From assembly GCF_040610475.1 (NCBI RefSeq), contig NZ_JBEXMJ010000003.1, forward strand, positions 372,001 to 436,000: a stretch of DNA of 64,000 nucleotides, given 5' to 3'. Source of the DNA: Actinopolymorpha sp. NPDC004070 (lineage in GTDB: Bacteria > Actinomycetota > Actinomycetes > Propionibacteriales > Actinopolymorphaceae). This document shows, piece after piece, positions 44,693 through 52,014 of this stretch. The notes beneath the pieces were generated by a model. That model searched no databases, was not told the origin of the DNA, and saw nothing but the letters and a program-made list of their open reading frames with translations. Made by a program: the position numbers and the translations under genes. Position 1 is the first letter of the stretch. The number at the start of each line of letters is the position of its first letter.

Positions 44693-45718
44693 GTGAGAGA
44701 GATGATTCGTGCCGCCGGCTTGGTGAAGCGGTACAAGAACGTCGAGGCGCTCGCCGGTCTCGACCTCTCCGTCCCCGAGGGCCAGGTGCTCGCGCTGCTC
44801 GGCCCGAACGGCGCCGGCAAGACGACCGCCGTTCGCATCCTTGCGACCCTGCTGGATGCCGACGAGGGCACCGCCGAGGTCGCCGGAGTCGACCTACGCA
44901 AGGACCCCGACGGGGTGCGCTCGCGGATCGGGTTGTCGGGGCAGTACGCCGCGGTCGATGAGTACCTCACCGGCTACGAGAACCTCGAGATGGTCGGCCG
45001 GCTCTACGGACTCGGCAAGGCGAGGTCCGGTCGCCGGGCACGGGAGCTGCTGGAGCAGTTCGACCTGGCCGACGCCGGAGACCGGCCGTCGAAGACCTAC
45101 TCGGGCGGGATGCGGCGGCGCCTCGACCTGGCCGGAGCTCTGGTCGCGGAGCCGCCGGTCCTGATCCTCGACGAACCCACGACCGGGCTCGACGTCCGTG
45201 CGCGGCAGCAGATGTGGGACGTCATCCGCAGCCTGGTCGACGCGGGCGCGACGCTGCTCCTCACCACGCAGTACCTCGAGGAGGCCGACCGCCTCGCCCA
45301 CGACATCCTCGTCATCGACCACGGCCGGGCCATCGCGCACGGCAGCGCCGACGAGTTGAAGGCACAGGTCGGCGGCGAGCGGATCGAGCTGATCCTGGCC
45401 GACGCCGCGGACAGGTCGCGAGCCTGCGAGGCGCTCGCCGCGGTCGCCGTCGGTGAGGTGCAGGTCGACGACAACGGCCGTGCCCTCACTGTCGCCGTGG
45501 CGGGCGGGGTGCCGGCGTTGCGCAGGGTGCTCGGCGACCTGGAGTCTGCCGACGTACGAATCCTCGACGTCGGCCTGCGCCGGCCCACCCTCGACGACGT
45601 GTTCCTCAGCCTCACCGGACACGCGGCCGAGGAGGACGAGGTGTCCGCCGGCCCCGAAGGCTCCGACGGATCCGGCGTCTCCGAACGAAAGCAGAAACCA
45701 CGAGAGGTGGCGCGATGA
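44693..45718 (+). CDS. ABC transporter ATPase, DrrA-like
   Basis: 341 residues. Walker A GPNGAGKTT, signature SGGMRRRLDL and Walker B VLILDEPTTGLD are intact, and LTTQYLEEADRLAHDILVIDHGR is the DrrA-type H-loop region. The long C-terminal part (ADELKAQVGGERIEL onward, RRPTLDDVFLSLTGH) matches the daunorubicin-resistance ATPase family. GTG 44693 is preferred because GGAAGG lies at normal distance, and ATG 44702 is the alternative. Its stop overlaps the permease start (ATGA). Confidence 0.9.
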   Translation: MREMIRAAGLVKRYKNVEALAGLDLSVPEGQVLALLGPNGAGKTTAVRILATLLDADEGTAEVAGVDLRKDPDGVRSRIGLSGQYAAVDEYLTGYENLEMVGRLYGLGKARSGRRARELLEQFDLADAGDRPSKTYSGGMRRRLDLAGALVAEPPVLILDEPTTGLDVRARQQMWDVIRSLVDAGATLLLTTQYLEEADRLAHDILVIDHGRAIAHGSADELKAQVGGERIELILADAADRSRACEALAAVAVGEVQVDDNGRALTVAVAGGVPALRRVLGDLESADVRILDVGLRRPTLDDVFLSLTGHAAEEDEVSAGPEGSDGSGVSERKQKPREVAR

Positions 45719-46524
45719 GCACCGGTCCCGTCGGAGCGGTCGTCGACGGGTGGATCGTCGCCCGCCGCAACCTGATCAAGATCAAGCGCGTCCCCGACAT
45801 CCTCGTGTTCGTACTGATCTCGCCGATCATGTTCGTGCTGCTGTTCGCGTTCGTGTTCGGCGGCGCCATCGATCCGGGCGGCGCGGTGCCCTACCGCGAG
45901 TTCCTGATCGGCGGCATCTTCGCCCAGACCGTCGTGTTCGGCGCCACCTTCACCGGCGCGGGCCTTGCCGAGGACATGCAGAAGGGCATCATCGATCGCT
46001 TCCGCTCACTGCCGATGTCCCGATCGGCGGTGCTCACCGGGCGTACGACCTCCGACGTCGCCTACAACGTGCTGTCGCTGATCATCATGGGATCCACCGG
46101 ACTGCTGATCGGCTGGCGGATCCGCGAGGGGATCCTGAAGGCGCTGTGTGCCTTTGCCCTGCTGCTGTTGTTCGCCTACGCGATCAGCTGGGTGATGGCC
46201 TACGTCGGACTGCTGGTCCCGAGTCCGGAGGTCATCAACAACGCGTCCTTCATCGTCATCTTCCCGTTGACGTTCGTGTCCAATGCGTTCGTGCCCACCG
46301 AGTCGTTCGCGAGCGGTCTGCGCGTCTTCGTGGAGTGGAACCCTGTCTCGGCGGTGACGCAGGCGTCCCGTGAGCTGTTCGGCAATGTCGACCCGCGAGG
46401 CCCGGTCCCGGACTCGTGGGCCCTGCAGCATCCCGTCGTCTACACGTTGTTCTGGGTCGTGCTGATCCTGCTGGTGTTCGTGCCGTTGTCCGTACGCCAG
46501 TTCCAGAAGGCCAGCCGTCGCTGA
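45715..46524 (+). CDS. ABC-2 type permease, DrrB-like
   Basis: 269 residues with six TM helices. PDILVFVLISPIMFVLLFAFVFGGAI and RFRSLPMSRSAVLTGRTTSDV, then SFIVIFPLTFVSNAFVPTESF, are signature segments of DrrB-type exporters of drugs or lipids. Partner of the ATPase immediately upstream. No biosynthetic genes adjoin it, so the exported compound is unknown. Confidence 0.9.
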   Translation: MSTGPVGAVVDGWIVARRNLIKIKRVPDILVFVLISPIMFVLLFAFVFGGAIDPGGAVPYREFLIGGIFAQTVVFGATFTGAGLAEDMQKGIIDRFRSLPMSRSAVLTGRTTSDVAYNVLSLIIMGSTGLLIGWRIREGILKALCAFALLLLFAYAISWVMAYVGLLVPSPEVINNASFIVIFPLTFVSNAFVPTESFASGLRVFVEWNPVSAVTQASRELFGNVDPRGPVPDSWALQHPVVYTLFWVVLILLVFVPLSVRQFQKASRR

Positions 46525-46560
46525 CCGTCTCGAGCGTCGCCCCTGGCGTACGCAAGTTGC

Positions 46561-47466
46561 TCAGCCCGCGTAGAGGTTCCTGTGTGCGACCACGAAAGCT
46601 TCGATGGATTGCGGCGGCACACCCGTCACGCGTTCCACGTCGGCGGACGCGCGGTCGTAACGGTTCTCCCGGTGCAGCCGGGCCATGGTGGCGATGTGCT
46701 GTTCGACGTGCGGCGGCAGGCCCAGGCTCGAGAGCACCTCACGCTCCCAGCGGTCAGGCGGTACGTCCGCATAGGAGACCGGGCGCCCCAGCGCCCGGGA
46801 GAACTCCTCAGCCACCTCCGTCATGTCGACCGTGCTCGGCCCGGTCAGCTCGTAGACGTGGCCGACGTGTGGAGCCGGGTTGCGGAGCACGGTGGCGACC
46901 ACCCGGGCCACGTCCTCCACGGCGACCGGCGACGTACGCCCTGTGCCGAACGGCAGGGCGATCGTGCCGTTCTCCCTGATCGAACGGGCCGCCAGGCTGG
47001 TGAACAGGGGATTGTCGAGGAACGACGTCGGCCGGACGTGGACCACCGGCAGGCCCGACCAGTTGAACACCTGCTCCGCCAGCCACTGCAGCCGCTGCTG
47101 GTGGGATTCCGACGTACTGGTGGCGGTCATCTGCGACACGGTCATCTGTGAGAGGTCGACCAGGCCGTCCAACCGGCCATGCTCGCGGGCCACGGTCGCC
47201 ACGACCGTCGCTGCCAGTAGATGGTCCGGCGACACGGGCATGGCGAAGTACATCCGCGCGACCCCATCGAGCGCGGCGGCGACGGTCTCGGGCTTGGTGA
47301 GATCACCGACGACGGCCTCCGCGCCCAGCGCACGCAGCCGGTCCGCGCGGTCGTCGTCGCGGCGGACCATGACGCGTACCGACACATTCTGCGCCCTCAG
47401 CAGGGAGAGGACAGCGGCGCCCACGTCTCCGGGGCCGGGGATGAGAACCAGCTCGCCGGCAACCAT
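46561..47466 (-). CDS. NmrA-like NAD(P)-binding protein
   Basis: 301 residues. An atypical N-terminal motif LIPGPGDVGAAVLSLL replaces the common GATG-type GxxGxxG, then VRVMVRRDDD, AEAVVGDLTKPETVAAAL and the C-terminal DVERVTGVPPQSIEAFVVAHRNLY are family typical. NmrA-like proteins bind NAD(P) and act as redox sensors or reductases. The gene stands alone, convergent with the DrrB-like gene. Function is uncertain. Confidence 0.85.
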   Translation of the reverse strand: MVAGELVLIPGPGDVGAAVLSLLRAQNVSVRVMVRRDDDRADRLRALGAEAVVGDLTKPETVAAALDGVARMYFAMPVSPDHLLAATVVATVAREHGRLDGLVDLSQMTVSQMTATSTSESHQQRLQWLAEQVFNWSGLPVVHVRPTSFLDNPLFTSLAARSIRENGTIALPFGTGRTSPVAVEDVARVVATVLRNPAPHVGHVYELTGPSTVDMTEVAEEFSRALGRPVSYADVPPDRWEREVLSSLGLPPHVEQHIATMARLHRENRYDRASADVERVTGVPPQSIEAFVVAHRNLYAG

Positions 47467-47650
47467 CGGTTGATCTCCTGTCGCCCACGTACGGACCTGA
47501 TTTCGCTGTCAACCCAGCGTTGCAGGCACGTGACGGGCGTGCGGCGAGATCCTCGCTACGTGAGAAGATCGACTCCCGCTCGGCCTCGCCTTTGCGCGGT
47601 ACGACCTGTTGAATGGCCAGAGCAAGCGTGTCGTTGGTCTGGAGCCGTCG

Positions 47651-48262
47651 ATGACCACACCGCGGGACCTGCTGATCGTCGTCGTCGAGGTGATGCCCGA
47701 TCAGCCTGTGGAGCAGGGAAACCTGTCGCTCGCGCTCGCCGGTGCGGAGCTGATCGACCTCCTGCAGGCACAAACCGTCAGGCTGGACGATGATCAGATC
47801 GTCCCCACGGGCAGGTCGGCACCAGGTGATCGCCTGTTGGAGAACGCTTCGTCGTCCCTTGCCCGACAAGCGCCCTATGAGTCGGTTGACAACTGGCTGT
47901 GGCGCAGGGGCCGGAACCTTTCCGCCACCTACGTGGCCGGACTGGAAGCCGAAGGGGAGTTCACCCGGCAACGTGGCCGCCACCGGAATCCGTTCAGGGC
48001 CGGCCAGCTGGTGTTGGCCGATTCGCCTGCCCGCAGCGATGCGGAGGCCCGCTGGGACTCCGACGAGCCCGTCCTCACCCGGCTCGCGGCAACCCTGGGG
48101 ATCCACGGCCGGCAGGCGACGGAGGTGGCAGGTGCGGTCGACGACTCGGTGGCGGTGGTGCTGGCCGCTGTCGAGGATGCCGTACGCCAGTTGGAGTTCG
48201 AACGGCAGCGGCGAGCCATCGAAGAGGCGGCCTACGACAACGTCTGGCGAGACCCCCAATGA
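47651..48262 (+). CDS. GPP34 (GOLPH3-like) phosphoprotein family member
   Basis: 203 residues from ATG 47651, with GGAG 6 bases upstream. LIDLLQAQTVRLDDDQIVPTG, then ARQAPYESVDNWLWRRGRNLSATYVAGLEAEGEF, and PVLTRLAATLGIHG follow the GPP34 fold that binds phosphoinositide in eukaryotes. Bacterial members are common in actinomycetes and have no settled function. A longer frame upstream lacks family features. Confidence 0.8.
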   Translation: MTTPRDLLIVVVEVMPDQPVEQGNLSLALAGAELIDLLQAQTVRLDDDQIVPTGRSAPGDRLLENASSSLARQAPYESVDNWLWRRGRNLSATYVAGLEAEGEFTRQRGRHRNPFRAGQLVLADSPARSDAEARWDSDEPVLTRLAATLGIHGRQATEVAGAVDDSVAVVLAAVEDAVRQLEFERQRRAIEEAAYDNVWRDPQ

Positions 48263-48383
48263 ACAAGCCGGTCAGCCGATGCCGACGGTCTGGCGTTCGG
48301 GCTCGATCACTGCGACGACGCGCTCCTGCTCCCGGGGATACGGCGCCCCGGTTCGATGAGCGTTGGCCGTCCGGTGGCGAGGA

Positions 48384-48977
48384 TCAACGGACCACCTCGT
48401 AGTGCAGGTGGGTGACGCCCGGTGCCGGGACAGCCTCGACCAGCCGGAGGCTCACGTGCTGGGAGAGTGACTGGAAGAACGGTCGGCCACCACCGAGCAG
48501 GACGGGGATCTGGTGCAGGATCAGCTCGTCGACGAGCCCGGCCGCCAGGGCGGCAGTCGTGACGCCGCCACCCATGAGGCCGACGTCCTTGCCACCGGCA
48601 GCGTCCTGCGCGGCCGCGACCGCGTCCTCGATCCCGGTGGTGACCACCGTCTGACGCTCGGGCAGCTCGGCGATCGGCCGATGGGTGAGTACGACCAGCG
48701 GCGCGGACGGGTGTGGCGTCCCGCCGTTGATCCACCCGGAGTCGTCGTAGGTGTTGCGGCCGGCGAGCGTGGCGCCGACGCGTCCGGCGGCGGCGTCGAA
48801 GACGCGCGCGCTGGCCGCGCTCAGCTTGAACCCGTCGAACACCTGGCTCGGAGTGTCGCCGTCGAAGTACCAGTCGAACAGCATCGTCGCGTCGCCGAGC
48901 CCGCGTCCGGCGCCGGGATCCCGTCCGGTGATGTATCCGTCGACCGACACCGACAGGGCGGCGATGACCTTGCTCAT
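48384..48977 (-). CDS. Dihydrofolate reductase-like (RibD C-terminal) protein
   Basis: 197 residues. VIAALSVSVDGYITGRDP, then ATLAGRNTYDD, APLVVLTHRP, VGLMGGGVTTAALAAGLVDELILHQIPVLLGGGRPFF are the RibD_C/DHFR-like motifs. It is divergent from the HxlR regulator, and the region between them holds a clear operator, so it is probably its target. Substrate unknown. Confidence 0.9.
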   Translation of the reverse strand: MSKVIAALSVSVDGYITGRDPGAGRGLGDATMLFDWYFDGDTPSQVFDGFKLSAASARVFDAAAGRVGATLAGRNTYDDSGWINGGTPHPSAPLVVLTHRPIAELPERQTVVTTGIEDAVAAAQDAAGGKDVGLMGGGVTTAALAAGLVDELILHQIPVLLGGGRPFFQSLSQHVSLRLVEAVPAPGVTHLHYEVVR

Positions 48978-49033
48978 GGCGTACGTCCTTTCTGGGTTCC
49001 TTCAGGAGACTTTGAGGACCATAGCAGTGCTGA

Positions 49034-49048
49034 GTTCCCTGAGGGAAC
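49034..49048. promoter_or_regulatory. Perfect 15-bp palindrome between DHFR-like and HxlR genes
   Basis: GTTCCCTGAGGGAAC is a perfect palindrome about the central G. A related imperfect copy GTTCCTTCAGGAGAC lies near 48995. HxlR regulators bind such symmetrical sites between divergent genes, so self-regulation plus control of the reductase is expected. Confidence 0.7.
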
Positions 49049-49070
49049 CCCGAAGGGTTAGATTGTCGGC

Positions 49071-49523
49071 ATGCAACGGACGAACTTCGGCGAGATGGCG
49101 TGCTCGATCGCGCGCACCCTCGACGTCATCGGGGAGCCCTGGTCTCCGCTGGTGCTGCGTGACGTGTACGTCGGGTTCACCAGGTTCGAGCAGATCCAGG
49201 CCGACCTCGGGATCTCGCGGAAGGTCCTGACCGAGCGGCTGAACCACCTCGTCGACAACGGGATCCTCGAGCGCCGACCCTACGACGCGCGGCCGCGGTT
49301 CGAGTACGTCCTGACCGAGAAGGGTGCCGAACTCTTCGACCTGCTGATGGTCATGGTCGGCTGGGGCGACAAGTGGCTCGCCGGAAAGGCGGGGCCGCCG
49401 GTGCTCTACCGTCACCACGCGTGCGGGGAGATCAGCCACGTCGACCTGCGCTGCGCACACTGCGGCGAGCCCATGCACGCCGGCGACATCGACCTGCTTC
49501 CCGGACCGGGCGCGGCGACCTGA
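49071..49523 (+). CDS. HxlR family regulator
   Basis: 150 residues. A winged helix with RTLDVIGEPWSPLVLRDVYVGFTRFEQIQADLGISRKVLTERLNHLVDNGILERRPY is the classic HxlR domain. The C-terminal ~40 residues add HHACGEISHVDLRCAHCGEPMH, a Cys/His set able to bind zinc or sense thiol stress. The divergent DHFR-like gene and the palindrome between them fit autogenous control. Confidence 0.9.
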   Translation: MQRTNFGEMACSIARTLDVIGEPWSPLVLRDVYVGFTRFEQIQADLGISRKVLTERLNHLVDNGILERRPYDARPRFEYVLTEKGAELFDLLMVMVGWGDKWLAGKAGPPVLYRHHACGEISHVDLRCAHCGEPMHAGDIDLLPGPGAAT

Positions 49524-49611
49524 CGCGATCGACTGTCGGTTTCACGACCGGTTGATGCCGGCCCGACCTGACGGTCGTCCCGCGCGCAAGGCGGGGATCT
49601 AGCATGGGCGG

Positions 49612-50358
49612 GTGCTCACTGTGGGGGTCGACCTGGCTGCCGAACCGGCGAAGACAGCCGTCGCCTGGATCGACTGGTCACCCGAGGGGGCTTCGGTCCG
49701 CCGGCTCGTGGTCGGTGCCGACGACGCCCTCGTACTCGAAGCACTTCGAGCCGCGGACAAGGCCGGGATCGACTGCCCCTTCGGCTGGCCGGAGCCGTTC
49801 GTCGAGTTCGTCAAGGCGCATCACGCCGGCGACGTGGCCGATCCCCGGGAGTTCGCCGGCCGGGACGGGCGCCGCCGGTTGGCGCTGCGGACGACCGACA
49901 TCTTCACGTACGACACGACAGGGTTGTTGCCGCTGAGCGTCTCGGCGGACCGCATCGGGCACACCGCGATGCGATGCGCCGGGCTGCTCGCACACCTCGC
50001 GCAGGACGGGCAGTCGGTGGACCGCTCCGGGGCAGGGGCCGTGGTCGAGGTGTATCCGGCGGCGTCCCTGAAGAAGTGGGGCCTTCCCTCCCGCGGCTAC
50101 AAGCGTGCCCGGAACGTCGACAATCTTCGGGCGTCGGTGGAGGCCCTCCTGGCCGCGGCGCCGTGGCTGCAGCTCGGCCAGTGGGAGGACGAGTGCCGGC
50201 GTTCGGACGACGCCTTCGACGCGGTGATCGCCGCCATGACCGCGCGTGCCGTCAGCCGGGGGCTGGTCGAGCCACTGCCCGAGAAGCACGCATCCGTTGC
50301 CAGGACCGAGGGCTGGATCGCCCTGCCGTCCACCTCGATCGACGCGCTCCACAACTAG
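49612..50358 (+). CDS. DUF429 family protein
   Basis: 248 residues from GTG 49612. LTVGVDLAAEPAKTAVAWID at the start and GIDCPFGWPEPFVEFVKAH, then TDIFTYDTTGLLPLSVSADRIG and EVYPAASLKKWGL, match the DUF429 RNase H-like fold. SDDAFDAVIAAMTARAV carries the C-terminal acidic pair. Function is not established for the family. It has no operon partners. Confidence 0.85.
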   Translation: MLTVGVDLAAEPAKTAVAWIDWSPEGASVRRLVVGADDALVLEALRAADKAGIDCPFGWPEPFVEFVKAHHAGDVADPREFAGRDGRRRLALRTTDIFTYDTTGLLPLSVSADRIGHTAMRCAGLLAHLAQDGQSVDRSGAGAVVEVYPAASLKKWGLPSRGYKRARNVDNLRASVEALLAAAPWLQLGQWEDECRRSDDAFDAVIAAMTARAVSRGLVEPLPEKHASVARTEGWIALPSTSIDALHN

Positions 50359-50429
50359 GGTGCGCGTGCGAGACGGACGCCTGGCTCGTGTCTCCTGCAT
50401 CGGGCCTGGCTGCGTGGGCGACGTGAGGA

Positions 50430-51770
50430 CTAACGCGGCGGCGAGAAGCCGTGCAACTGGTCCCCGGCAACAACGTAGAGCGATCCGTCCGACCCGACCG
50501 CGAAGGAGGAGATCCCTGCCGGCCGGAGAGCATAGGTCCAGATCTTGTTGAGAAACAGATCGAACTGGTAGAAGCCGTTGGCGGCGGTGACGTAGACGCC
50601 AGTGGCCGTGACAAGTGGCGACGAGGCGACAGGTGCCGCAACGCTGACCTTCCTCGTCAGCTTGCCGTTCGAATCGACCATCGCGACGTGACCGTCGCGC
50701 GTCGTGACGTAGATCTGGCGCAGGAACGATGCCGGCGTGCCGACGATCGGTGTCTCGAGATCGGGCCAAGGCTTCAGGAACTCGCCCGTCAACGGGTCCA
50801 GCAACTTGAGTTCACCGTCGCTGCAGCCCATCGCCAGCAGGCCGTTGGGGAGTACGGCAGGTGGGGTCAGACGCGGGAAACCGTCGCGGGATGGGTACTT
50901 CATCCACAGCTGTGTCAGGGGATTGCGTCCGTGACCCCATTGGAACGCCGCGACGGTAGCGATGCCGTCGGTCACTATCACAATCGGGAGGTCGGCGGCG
51001 GCTCCGTCGATGGCCGCACACGTCGGCTCCCACAGATGCTGCGTCCTTGGCAACGAGGCTCTTGCGGCCGTGGTGTCGCCATGGTCCACGGGCCGCTCGT
51101 GGCTCCTCTCCGCCATCTCGGTGTCCTGGCAGCCCTCATGCGTCGCCGGCAGAACCCGTGACAACCCACCGCCACCTCCAGCCGTGAAGATGAAGGTGGT
51201 GCTGTACCACACATTCGCGAGCACCAGGCCGTCCTGGTTGAAGGCGATCAGCAACGTCCACTGGCGATCAAGTGGGAAGTTCAGATAGGCCAGGTTGAGG
51301 AACACCAGGGCGCCACCGTCGGAGAGATTCCACACCTTCGGCGAGCCGAACAGGAGGGTCCGGTGATCGGGATCGTCGGCGGGGCCCTGCGGCGTCCAGC
51401 GCCAGCGTTCGTTTCCGTCGCGGTCGAAACAGACGAGGACGCTCTCCATGAAGTTGGAGAACAGCGAGTAGACGCGGCCGGCATCGTCGATGGCGGGCGT
51501 GGATCCCCACTGCTCGCTGGTTCCCCCGGACCTGCTCCAAAGTTCCACGCCGTTCAGGGCACGGTACTTTCGCAGCTGTCCGACGCCATCGGCGAGATAT
51601 ATCGAATTATCGAGTGGGTCGATGATCGGAGATCCACCACCGGGAGACGGCGTACTGCGGCGCCATCGATGATCTGAGAAACCGCCCGTTCGTACGGCGG
51701 CGTACCCGCTGTTGGCCGAGTCCCCCTGGAACTCGGTCCAGGTAGTGCGAAACGGTTTCATGGACGCCAC
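50430..51770 (-). CDS. PQQ-like beta-propeller repeat protein
   Basis: 446 residues made of beta-propeller blades: SPIIDPLDNSIYLADGVGQLRKYRALNGVELW, TPAIDDAGRVYSLF, PAVLPNGLLAMGCSDGELKLLDPLTGEFLKPW, TPASFLRQIYVTTRDGHVAMVDSNGKL, and SSFAVGSDGSLYVVAGDQLHGF. There is no signal peptide or catalytic quinone-binding motif, so it is probably a binding scaffold in the cytoplasm. It is divergent from the kinase-like gene across a 244-base control region, which may link the two. Confidence 0.8.
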   Translation of the reverse strand: MASMKPFRTTWTEFQGDSANSGYAAVRTGGFSDHRWRRSTPSPGGGSPIIDPLDNSIYLADGVGQLRKYRALNGVELWSRSGGTSEQWGSTPAIDDAGRVYSLFSNFMESVLVCFDRDGNERWRWTPQGPADDPDHRTLLFGSPKVWNLSDGGALVFLNLAYLNFPLDRQWTLLIAFNQDGLVLANVWYSTTFIFTAGGGGGLSRVLPATHEGCQDTEMAERSHERPVDHGDTTAARASLPRTQHLWEPTCAAIDGAAADLPIVIVTDGIATVAAFQWGHGRNPLTQLWMKYPSRDGFPRLTPPAVLPNGLLAMGCSDGELKLLDPLTGEFLKPWPDLETPIVGTPASFLRQIYVTTRDGHVAMVDSNGKLTRKVSVAAPVASSPLVTATGVYVTAANGFYQFDLFLNKIWTYALRPAGISSFAVGSDGSLYVVAGDQLHGFSPPR

Positions 51771-52014
51771 CAGCGCGCTCGTTGCGATTCACAGATGGAG
51801 ACATCGAGCAGTTCGTTCGTATCGATGCTACTCCTCATGTTTCGCCAGTCCAGTGGTCCTTCCGGGCGGACTCTCGACCTACGCGCCGGATCTGCGTCCG
51901 TCGTGCCTTCATGCGGCTCGCGACGACTGTTGACGCTGCCGTTAGCATGATGGTCTTCGCGGATACTGTGATCAACGAGTCGACATCCCGAACCTTGTTG
52001 GGGGAGGTTCGACG

